A stretch of 60,273 nt of DNA, taken from the NCBI GenBank assembly GCA_002345145.1, contig DDVC01000178.1, positions 6,108-66,380 on the forward strand, written 5' to 3'. Every line of letters begins with the position of its first letter. Position 1 is the stretch's first letter. Below, in pieces: positions 15,202-22,446 of the stretch. The stretch comes from Bacteroidetes bacterium UBA2322. GTDB lineage: Bacteria > Bacteroidota > Bacteroidia > Chitinophagales > UBA2359. The notes under the pieces were generated by a model. The model saw only the letters and a list, made by a program, of their open reading frames with translations. It did no database searches and was not told the DNA's origin. The position numbers and the translations under genes were made by a program.

Positions 15202-16704
15202 ATGAAATACGGATTGCAACAAGCCACCCTCATTGCCATTACAAAGGTATTGGCAAACTATACAGAAGTAGAAAAAGCCATTTTGTATGGCTCCAGAGCT
15301 AAGGGCAACTACCGCCCCGGCTCCGATATTGACCTCACCTTAATAGGCGAAAACCTAAACCTAACCCTCCTTCAAAAAATAGAAACCGAGTTAGATGATT
15401 TATTGCTTCCCTATAAAATAGATTTATCATTACTCAACCAAATTAAAAACCCCGATTTACTCGACCATATCCAAAAAATCGGCATTTTATTTTATCAAAA
15501 AGAAAAACCAATGAGTGAGTGGAGAGAGTATAGATTGGGGGATATTGCAGAAATTACTTCAAGTAAAAGAATTTTTTATTCAGAGTATGTTGAAGTCGGA
15601 GTTCCATTTTATCGCTCAAAAGAAATTATTGACCTGTTTAATAAACGTGAAATACAAACTGAACTTTATATAACTACACAAAGATTTAAAGAAATTGAAG
15701 AAAAATATGGTGTGCCATTAACTGACGATATTCTACTAACTTCCGTTGGTAGTTTAGGTATTCCTTACAAGGTTAAATGTGGTGATAAGTTTTATTTTAA
15801 GGATGGAAATATTACTTGGTTTAGAAATTTGGATAGAAGAAAAGTATTGCCAGATTTTCTATTTACTTGGTTATCTTCTAATGTAGGAAAACAAAAATTG
15901 GATGAAGTTACTATAGGTTCAACCCAAGCAGCTTTAACAATAAGTGGGTTGAAAACGATAGAAATTCTATTACCCGATTTAAAAACACAAACCGCCATTG
16001 CCTCCGTACTCAGCAGTTTAGACAACAAAATAGACCTCCTGCACCGCCAAAACGCCACCTTAGAAAAAATGGCAGAAACGCTCTTTAGGCAGTGGTTTGT
16101 GGATATAGATTGGAGTGGAACATTAACTGAGTATATAAAAGTGCAAGGTGGTTATGCTTTTAAAAGCAAAGACTTTAAAGAAAGTGGATTTGCAGGCGTA
16201 ATCAAAATCAGAAATATATCAATGGGAATGATTGATATTACTAAAACCGATTTTGTAGATATGGATGTTGTTAAGCATTTGGATAAAAGATTTAAGATTA
16301 AAAGTGGCGATTTCTTAATTGCAATGACTGGTGCTGAAATAGGAAAAATTGGAATTATAGAGAAAACAGAAAAGGAAATTTGGGTTAATCAACGAGTTGG
16401 TAAATTGGAAGCAAAAGTGCCTTATGGTGATTTTATTGGGTATCTCGCTTTGAAGTCAAGAGAAGGTCAAGACCATATTTTAAATGCCTGTGCAGGCAGT
16501 GCACAAGAAAATATAAGTTCAACTGGAATTGAAGAAATGAGCTTTGTTACATATGATGAAGAACGTGCGAACTCATTTGGTAAAGAAGTGAAACCATTAT
16601 TTCAAAAAATAATTTTTAACCAAGCCCAAATCCGCACCCTCACAGCATTACGAGATACCTTGTTACCAAAGTTAATGAGTGGGGAGATAACAGTAAAAAT
16701 ATAA
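15202..16704 (+). CDS. hsdS: In-frame fusion of a minimal nucleotidyltransferase (MNT) to a full-length HsdS
   Basis: One uninterrupted 500-residue frame holds two proteins. Residues 1-103 are a minimal nucleotidyltransferase: YGSRAKGNYRPGSDIDLTLIG carries the Gly-Ser and Asp-x-Asp of the polymerase-beta-type site, and YKIDLSLL (Asp74) the third carboxylate. Residue 104 is a Met starting MSEWREYRLGDI, nearly the same as the start of the truncated hsdS. From there a 397-residue HsdS follows: TRD1 to about 250, helix FDNKIDLLHRQNATLEKMAETLFRQW-like spacer, TRD2 to about 465, and a closing helix ending LLPKLMSGEITVKI. The ATG at 15511 could also start free HsdS. The two alternative frames both stop within 8 bases of it, so the separate-gene state is one indel away. 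Confidence 0.85.
   Translation: MKYGLQQATLIAITKVLANYTEVEKAILYGSRAKGNYRPGSDIDLTLIGENLNLTLLQKIETELDDLLLPYKIDLSLLNQIKNPDLLDHIQKIGILFYQKEKPMSEWREYRLGDIAEITSSKRIFYSEYVEVGVPFYRSKEIIDLFNKREIQTELYITTQRFKEIEEKYGVPLTDDILLTSVGSLGIPYKVKCGDKFYFKDGNITWFRNLDRRKVLPDFLFTWLSSNVGKQKLDEVTIGSTQAALTISGLKTIEILLPDLKTQTAIASVLSSLDNKIDLLHRQNATLEKMAETLFRQWFVDIDWSGTLTEYIKVQGGYAFKSKDFKESGFAGVIKIRNISMGMIDITKTDFVDMDVVKHLDKRFKIKSGDFLIAMTGAEIGKIGIIEKTEKEIWVNQRVGKLEAKVPYGDFIGYLALKSREGQDHILNACAGSAQENISSTGIEEMSFVTYDEERANSFGKEVKPLFQKIIFNQAQIRTLTALRDTLLPKLMSGEITVKI
15511..15513 (+). promoter_or_regulatory. Possible internal start codon for free HsdS
   Basis: ATGAGTGAGTGGAGAGAGTA is repeated at the start of the truncated hsdS (14067), where it is a genuine start overlapped by the upstream stop. 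At 15511 the same word lies in frame with the MNT. It is preceded by an A5-G-A5 run, which favours slippage. Both a fused and a separate HsdS could therefore be made. Confidence 0.5.
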
Positions 16705-16988
16705 AAACCATGAGCCCATACAATCCAAACATCCACCACCGCAGGTCTATCCGGTTAAAGGGATACAATTACGCACAGGCAGGTTTGTATTTCATTACCA
16801 TTTGTTGTCAGGACAGAATTTGTCGTTTTGGTTCAGTTGTAGATGGCAAAATGATTTTGAATGATGCGGGCAGGATGGTTGAAAAATGGTATTATGAATT
16901 GGAAAACAAATTTCCCGATATCCGTTGCCACGAAATGGTGGTAATGCCCAATCATTTCCATTGCATCATCGAAAATATTGGAACCGTA

Positions 16989-17012
16989 GGGGCAGACCTG
17001 CGTGTCTGCCCC
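16989..17012. repeat. REP-like palindrome within the transposase gene (1)
   Basis: GGGGCAGAC (16989-16997) is perfectly complementary to GTCTGCCCC (17004-17012) with a 6-base loop CTGCGT. It is preceded by GTA. The form matches short REP hairpins mobilised by RAYT enzymes. It is translated in frame as part of GADLRVCPN. Confidence 0.85.
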
Positions 17013-17158
17013 AATACGGACAACGTGAATGCGGACAACGTGAATGCGAACAACGTGAATACGGACAACGTGAATGCGAACAACGTGAATACGGACAACG
17101 TGAATACGGACAACGTGAATACGAACAACGTGAATACGGACAACGTGAATGCGGACAC
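17013..17158 (+). repeat. 15-bp minisatellite (AATRCGRACAACGTG), nine full copies and a partial
   Basis: Nine consecutive 15-bp units plus an 11-bp partial unit, varying only as A/G at two positions. They encode NTDNV, NADNV, NANNV and NTNNV pentapeptides. Because the unit is a multiple of three, gains or losses keep the frame. There are no spacers, so it is not a CRISPR. It lies exactly between the two REP-like palindromes. Confidence 0.95.
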
Positions 17159-17170
17159 AAATCCAATAGA

Positions 17171-17192
17171 GGGCGAACACGTAGGTTCGCCC
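17171..17192. repeat. REP-like palindrome within the transposase gene (2)
   Basis: GGGCGAAC (17171-17178) pairs perfectly with GTTCGCCC (17185-17192) around a 6-base loop ACGTAG, and CTAC follows just after. It has the same size and design as the palindrome at 16989 but a different stem sequence. It is read through in frame (EGEHVGSPL). Confidence 0.85.
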
Positions 17193-17401
17193 CTACATCG
17201 GGTGGTGCAATGGTTCAAAACAATGACCACCAACGAATACATCCGTGGCGTCAAAAATCTGGGTTGGCAACCATTTGATGGTAAATTATGGCAACGCAAT
17301 TATTACGAACACATCATCAGAAATGAAACAGCCTACCAAAACATTTCGCTATACATCATTAACAATCCCGCAAAATGGGCTACCGATAAATTTTACAAGC
17401 T

Positions 17402-20400
17402 ATGACCCGAATCACCGAAAACACCATTGAATCCTTTGCCATTAACTTGCTCCAAGAGCTTGGTTATACCTATATATATGCCCCTCATATTGCCCCCGAT
17501 GCAGAAAACCCCGAAAGAGACAGTTTTGAGCAAGTACTCTTGTTAAATAGGTTGCAAACTGCCGTTCAGCAAATCAATTCCGGCATTCCGGCAAATGCAC
17601 AAGCAGAAGCCATTAAAGAAATTCAGCGTATTGCATCGCCCGAACTGCTCGCCAACAACGAAACCTTTCACCGTTTACTCACCCAAGGCATTCCGGTTTC
17701 CAAACGGGTAGATGGCGATGACCGTGGCGACAGAGTTTGGCTGATAGACTTTAAAAATCCGCACAACAACGAGTTTGTGGTATCCAACCAATTCACCATT
17801 ACATCAGAGGTAGTTGGCGAGCGCAGCAGAACCAAACGCCCCGATGTTTTGCTGTTTGTAAATGGTATGCCATTGGTGGTAATAGAACTCAAAAACGCAG
17901 CAGACGAAAACACCACCATACATTCAGCTTATAGGCAAATAGAAACCTATAAAGCCACCATACCCAACCTATTCACCTACAATGGTTTTGTGGTTATATC
18001 AGATGGTTTAGAAGCCAAAGCAGGTTCCATATCGGCGGGTTTTAGTCGCTACATGGCTTGGCGGTCGGCAGACGGAAAAGCAGAGGCATCGCACTTAGTC
18101 AGTCAGTTAGAAACCTTAATTCAGGGCTTGTTAAACAAAGAAACCTTAATAGACCTAATCAGGCATTTCATAGTTTTTGAAAAATCTAAAAAAGAAGATG
18201 CTGCAACAGGCGTTACCACCATTTCTACCGTAAAAAAAATGGCAGCCTACCATCAGTATTATGCGGTAAACAGAGCCGTTGAATCCACATTAAGAGCCAC
18301 CGGATTTACGGTAGAGCAAGAAACGCCATTGAGCATGGTCATGGAAACGCCGGAAAGTTACGGAGTGCCCGGCGTAAAAACCCAACCCTTTGGCGACCGA
18401 AAAGCCGGTGTGGTTTGGCACACACAAGGGAGCGGTAAATCCTTGTCTATGGTTTTTTACACAGGAAAAATTGTGTTGGCTTTAAACAATCCAACCATTT
18501 TGGTCATTACCGACCGCAACGATTTAGACGACCAATTGTTTGACACATTCGCAGCCGCCAAACAGCTTTTGCGGCAAGAACCCGTTCAGGCAGACGACAG
18601 AAACCAACTGAAAGACTTATTGAAAGTGGCATCGGGTGGCGTGGTATTTACCACCATCCAAAAATTTCAACCCGAAGAAGGTAATGTATATGAATTGCTT
18701 TCAGACCGAAAAAACATTGTGGTCATTGCAGATGAAGCCCACAGAACACAATACGGTTTTAAAGCAAAAACCATAAATACCAAAGATGAAGAAGGCAATG
18801 TAGTAGGCAATAAAATTGTTTACGGTTTTGCAAAATACATGCGCGATGCCCTGCCAAATGCCACCTATTTAGGCTTTACAGGCACACCCATTGAAAACAC
18901 AGACGTAAACACGCCAAAAGTTTTTGGCAACTATGTGGACATTTACGACATAGCCCAAGCCGTAGAAGATGGCGCAACGGTGCGCATTTATTACGAAAGT
19001 CGTTTAGCAAAAGTAAACCTTACCGAAGAAGGCAAGCAGTTGGTTGAAGAATTAGACGATGAATTAGACCAAGAAGATTTAACCCATACCCAAAAAGCAA
19101 AAGCCAAATGGACACAATTAGAAGCCTTAGTAGGCAGCCAAAATCGGGTAAAGAATATAGCCAAAGACATAGTGTCGCACTTTAGCCAACGACAAGAAGT
19201 GTTTGAAGGTAAAGGAATGATTGTTGCCATGAGCCGCAGAATTGCAGCCGATTTGTATGAGGCAATCATTCAACTTAAACCCGAATGGCATTCAAAAGAT
19301 TTGAATAAAGGCGTGATAAAAGTGGTAATGACCTCTGCCTCTTCCGATGGCAAAAAAATTGCACAACATCATACCACAAAAGAACAAAGGCGAACCCTTG
19401 CCGAAAGAATGAAAAATCCCGATGACGAGTTACAATTGGTCATTGTTAGGGATATGTGGCTCACAGGTTTTGATGCACCCGGTATGCACACCCTTTACAT
19501 AGACAAACCGATGAAAGGGCATAATTTAATGCAAGCTATAGCCAGGGTAAACCGAGTTTACAAAGACAAGCCCGGCGGTTTAATTGTAGATTATTTGGGC
19601 ATAGCCGCCGATTTAAAAAAGGCATTGGCATTTTATGCAGATGCAGGCGGTAAAGGCGACCCAACCATATTACAAGAACAAGCCGTTCAATTGATGTTAG
19701 AGAAGTTAGAAGTTGTAGCGCAAATGTTTAATGAATCGCCCTACCAAAAAGGAGCTGAAAAACGGGGCGGTTTTGCTTACGAAACCTATTTTGAAGCCGA
19801 TACTTCAAAAAAATTATCGCTCATACTTGCAGCCGAAGAGCATATTTTAGGTTTAGAAGATGGAAAGAAACGCTACATAAACGAAGTAACAGCCCTTTCA
19901 AAAGCCTTTGCCATTGCCATTCCGCATGACCAAGCAATGGACGTAAAAGACGAAGTTTCATTTTTCCAAGCCGTAAAAGCAAGATTGGTAAAGTTTGGCG
20001 GAACAGGTTCGGGCAAAACAGACGAAGAAATAGAAACAACCATTCGCCAAGTCATTGACAAGGCTTTGATTTCCGAAAAAGTGATAGATGTTTTTGATGC
20101 AGCAGGCATAAAAAAACCCGATATTTCTATCCTTTCCGAAGAGTTCTTAATGGAGTTGAAAGGCATGGAACATAAAAATATTGCCTTAGAAGTATTAAAA
20201 AAACTCCTGAACGAAGAAATAAAATTGAGAGCAAAAAAGAACTTGGTAAAAAGCCAAACATTTTTAGAAATGTTGGAAAACGCAATCAAAAAGTACCATA
20301 ACAAAATACTTACGGCAGCCGAAGTAATAGAAGAACTCATCACCCTAAGTAAGGACATGGTAGCTATGGACAATGAAGCCAAGCAAATGGGGCTGACCGA

Positions 20401-20677
20401 CTTTGAATATGCCTTCTACACCGCCGTTGCCAACAACCAAAGTGCAAGAGAACTCATGCAAAAAGAAAAATTAAGAGAACTTGCCGTTGTGCTTACAGAA
20501 ACCATCAGACAAAACGCCTCTATTGACTGGACAATAAAAGAAAGCGTAAAAGCAAAATTGAAAGTAGCGGTAAAAAGAATACTAAGAAAATATGGTTATC
20601 CGCCCGATATGCAAATGTTAGCCACCGAAACCGTACTAAAACAAGCCGAAATGATAGCAACCGAATTAACCGCATAA
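17402..20677 (+). CDS. hsdR: Type I restriction endonuclease HsdR
   Basis: HsdR is the ATP-dependent translocase and nuclease subunit of the type I system; it pulls DNA past the bound complex and cuts on collision. The 1091-residue length is normal. The N-terminal PD-(D/E)XK nuclease site reads RPDVLLF (Asp148) and VIELKNAADEN (Glu162, Lys164). The SF2 motor has Walker A HTQGSGKS (340-347), the box DEAH (444-447) in VVIADEAHRTQYG, motif III LGFTGTPI and motif VI QAIARVNRVYKDKPG. A long helical C-terminal domain that docks on HsdM/HsdS follows. Its ATG overlaps the transposase stop by 4 bp, making it the last gene of the operon. All catalytic motifs are intact, so restriction is expected to work. 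Confidence 0.95.
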   Translation: MTRITENTIESFAINLLQELGYTYIYAPHIAPDAENPERDSFEQVLLLNRLQTAVQQINSGIPANAQAEAIKEIQRIASPELLANNETFHRLLTQGIPVSKRVDGDDRGDRVWLIDFKNPHNNEFVVSNQFTITSEVVGERSRTKRPDVLLFVNGMPLVVIELKNAADENTTIHSAYRQIETYKATIPNLFTYNGFVVISDGLEAKAGSISAGFSRYMAWRSADGKAEASHLVSQLETLIQGLLNKETLIDLIRHFIVFEKSKKEDAATGVTTISTVKKMAAYHQYYAVNRAVESTLRATGFTVEQETPLSMVMETPESYGVPGVKTQPFGDRKAGVVWHTQGSGKSLSMVFYTGKIVLALNNPTILVITDRNDLDDQLFDTFAAAKQLLRQEPVQADDRNQLKDLLKVASGGVVFTTIQKFQPEEGNVYELLSDRKNIVVIADEAHRTQYGFKAKTINTKDEEGNVVGNKIVYGFAKYMRDALPNATYLGFTGTPIENTDVNTPKVFGNYVDIYDIAQAVEDGATVRIYYESRLAKVNLTEEGKQLVEELDDELDQEDLTHTQKAKAKWTQLEALVGSQNRVKNIAKDIVSHFSQRQEVFEGKGMIVAMSRRIAADLYEAIIQLKPEWHSKDLNKGVIKVVMTSASSDGKKIAQHHTTKEQRRTLAERMKNPDDELQLVIVRDMWLTGFDAPGMHTLYIDKPMKGHNLMQAIARVNRVYKDKPGGLIVDYLGIAADLKKALAFYADAGGKGDPTILQEQAVQLMLEKLEVVAQMFNESPYQKGAEKRGGFAYETYFEADTSKKLSLILAAEEHILGLEDGKKRYINEVTALSKAFAIAIPHDQAMDVKDEVSFFQAVKARLVKFGGTGSGKTDEEIETTIRQVIDKALISEKVIDVFDAAGIKKPDISILSEEFLMELKGMEHKNIALEVLKKLLNEEIKLRAKKNLVKSQTFLEMLENAIKKYHNKILTAAEVIEELITLSKDMVAMDNEAKQMGLTDFEYAFYTAVANNQSARELMQKEKLRELAVVLTETIRQNASIDWTIKESVKAKLKVAVKRILRKYGYPPDMQMLATETVLKQAEMIATELTA

Positions 20678-20849
20678 AAAACCACACACAAACCAAAATA
20701 CGGCAAAAGAGCCTCCTCCTTTACCGCCTTAGCAGCTTGCCGGTTTTTTTGGGGGGCTGCCGTTTACCAATTTAAGCCACTATGTAAGCTCCAAATCTGC
20801 CAATTCACTTTTTTTTATCCCAACAGATGAAACTATGAAGGAGTTATCA

Positions 20850-20857
20850 TACATTTG
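20850..20857 (+). promoter_or_regulatory. Candidate -7 box for the sulfide:quinone oxidoreductase gene
   Basis: TACATTTG fits TAnnTTTG and lies 35 bp upstream of the ATG at 20892. No convincing TTTG element is seen at -33, so only the -7 part is supported. Confidence 0.45.
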
Positions 20858-20891
20858 CACTACCATTTTCTAAAACCAAAAATTGTTAAAC

Positions 20892-22103
20892 ATGTCTAAC
20901 ACCAATCACAACATTTTAATTGTAGGCGGCGGAACCGCCGGCATTACCGTAGCCGCCCAGTTGCTAAGGCAAAACAAAGCCTTAAACATTACCATTGTTG
21001 AGCCATCAGAAAAACATTATTACCAAGCTGCATGGACATTGGTAGGCGGCGGCGCTTTTGATATAAACGCTACCGTTCGTGCCGAAGCCGATTATATACC
21101 CGCCGGCGCAAAATGGGTTAAAGATTATGTAACGCAGCTCAACCCGCAAGAAAACAGCGTTACACTGGCAAGCGGTGGTAAACTAAGCTATGATTACATG
21201 GTAGTTTGCCCGGGTATTCAGTTAGATTGGCATAAGGTAAAAGGACTGCCCGAATCCATTGGCAAAAACAATGTTTGCTCTAATTACGCCTTTAATTTAG
21301 CCCCTTACACGTGGGAGTGCCTCCAAAATTTTAAGGGTGGTAACATGCTGTTTACCAACCCCAATACACCCATTAAATGTGGCGGAGCGCCGCACAAAAT
21401 CATGTATTTAGCATCAGATTATTTGCGAAAGCATAACCTGCTCAGCAAAAGTCAAGTACATTACACATCTGCCGGCGGCGTAATTTTTGGCATTAAATCT
21501 TACGCCGATACCCTAAACAAGGTGATTGAGCGCTACCACATCAAAACCCACTTTTTTCACAACTTAAAAGAAATACGCCCCGATAAAAGGGAGGCTGTTT
21601 ATGATATTCTTAAAGACGGACAACCGGTAGATGAGGTGGTAATGCCCTACGATATGATACATATAACGCCACCTATGAGCGCCCCCGATTTTATTAAACA
21701 AAGCCCCCTTGCCAATGCCGCCGGCTGGATAGATGTAAATAAAAATACACTCCAACACGTAACCTATGCCAACGTATTTGGCATTGGCGATGCTACCGGC
21801 ACACCCAATGCAAAAACCGGCGCTGCCATACGCAAACAGGCTCCCGTATTGGTGCATAACCTGCTCAGCCTGATTAAAAACGGCACAATAGAACAGGCAA
21901 AATCTTACGATGGGTATGCATCTTGTCCTATTGTTACGGGCTACGGTAAATTAGTGTTGGCAGAGTTTGACTACAATAATAACCCCACCCCCACTTTTGC
22001 CCCGTTTATAGACCAAACTAAGGAGCAATACAGCATGTGGCTCATGAAAAAATACGCCCTGCCTTTTATGTATTGGGAACTCATGCTCAAAGGTTTGGCA
22101 TAA
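20892..22103 (+). CDS. Sulfide:quinone oxidoreductase, mitochondrial (SQOR)-like type
   Basis: This FAD enzyme oxidises sulfide at the membrane and passes electrons to quinone. Starting at ATG 20892 (403 residues; a TTG three codons earlier is less likely), the FAD-binding motif is ILIVGGGTAGITVA near the N-terminus. The SQR redox cysteines are present in TPIKCGGAPHKIMYL (Cys163) and YASCPIVTGYGKLVLAEF (Cys345), surroundings typical of the mitochondrial-type enzyme. VFGIGDATGTPNAKTGAA is the second FAD motif. A hydrophobic C-terminal helix (LPFMYWELMLKGLA) fits monotopic membrane attachment. It stands alone between the hsd operon and a secreted-protein gene. Related FAD-dependent oxidoreductases are excluded mainly by the two Cys contexts. 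Confidence 0.87.
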   Translation: MSNTNHNILIVGGGTAGITVAAQLLRQNKALNITIVEPSEKHYYQAAWTLVGGGAFDINATVRAEADYIPAGAKWVKDYVTQLNPQENSVTLASGGKLSYDYMVVCPGIQLDWHKVKGLPESIGKNNVCSNYAFNLAPYTWECLQNFKGGNMLFTNPNTPIKCGGAPHKIMYLASDYLRKHNLLSKSQVHYTSAGGVIFGIKSYADTLNKVIERYHIKTHFFHNLKEIRPDKREAVYDILKDGQPVDEVVMPYDMIHITPPMSAPDFIKQSPLANAAGWIDVNKNTLQHVTYANVFGIGDATGTPNAKTGAAIRKQAPVLVHNLLSLIKNGTIEQAKSYDGYASCPIVTGYGKLVLAEFDYNNNPTPTFAPFIDQTKEQYSMWLMKKYALPFMYWELMLKGLA

Positions 22104-22446
22104 AACAGCCTGTTGCAGTTTTTGCATGTGTACAGCATACTTGGTTAAAATACTTGTAACTACTTACCTTGCCTTTTGGGCTTTAGCTAAATTTCTTGTT
22201 TTAAACGCAACAACTATCGGCGAAACAGAGGTAATGCCCGGAGTAGGTAAATACTAACAGTTTGAGCCCGAAATACGCGCGATGCCATGTGTATTTGCCG
22301 AAAAAAAGCGGCAAATCGGATTGTTGTTTGCTTTCTTCTAAAAAAAACCCGATGAACACAGCAAAAAAAGTAGAAGAACCCAAAAAAAAATGACAACTTT
22401 ACGCTTGCTTATTAACTTTGTCTGTGAAATTTAAAACTCCGGTACT
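22104..22446. other. 343-bp intergenic region with small stem-loop and candidate promoter
   Basis: No real gene is seen; a 13-codon ATG frame at about 22352 is too short to claim. ATTTGCCG (22293-22300) pairs perfectly with CGGCAAAT (22309-22316) around an A-rich loop and might end the upstream transcript. TAACTTTG at 22413-22420 fits the -7 consensus, 26 bp before the next ATG. Confidence 0.45.

Larger units (their letters stand above)
16710..17405 (+). mobile_element. REP-associated tyrosine transposase-like (RAYT, IS200-like Y1) gene
   Basis: This 231-residue protein belongs to the Y1_Tnp/RAYT family that nicks and moves REP palindromes. YFITICCQDR is the family N-terminal strand. MPNHFH (about 85-90) holds the HUH metal-binding motif. 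NYYEHIIRNETAYQNISLYI near the end carries the catalytic-Tyr helix, and NPAKW closes it. Between the halves lies a roughly 60-residue insertion made of NTDNV/NADNV repeats flanked by two REP-like palindromes, so the fold is probably kept with a long loop. It starts 5 bp after hsdS and overlaps hsdR by ATGA. It is thus embedded in the operon without breaking it and would be cotranscribed with the RM genes. Confidence 0.82.

Noticed and set aside
17013..17158. Regular repeats resembling a CRISPR array
   Set aside because: Units of 15 bp are directly tandem with no spacers and lie inside a coding sequence; it is a minisatellite.
16833..17299. Several open frames on both strands across the minisatellite
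   Set aside because: They are open only because the 15-bp unit has no stop in those frames; they lack family features and overlap the transposase gene.
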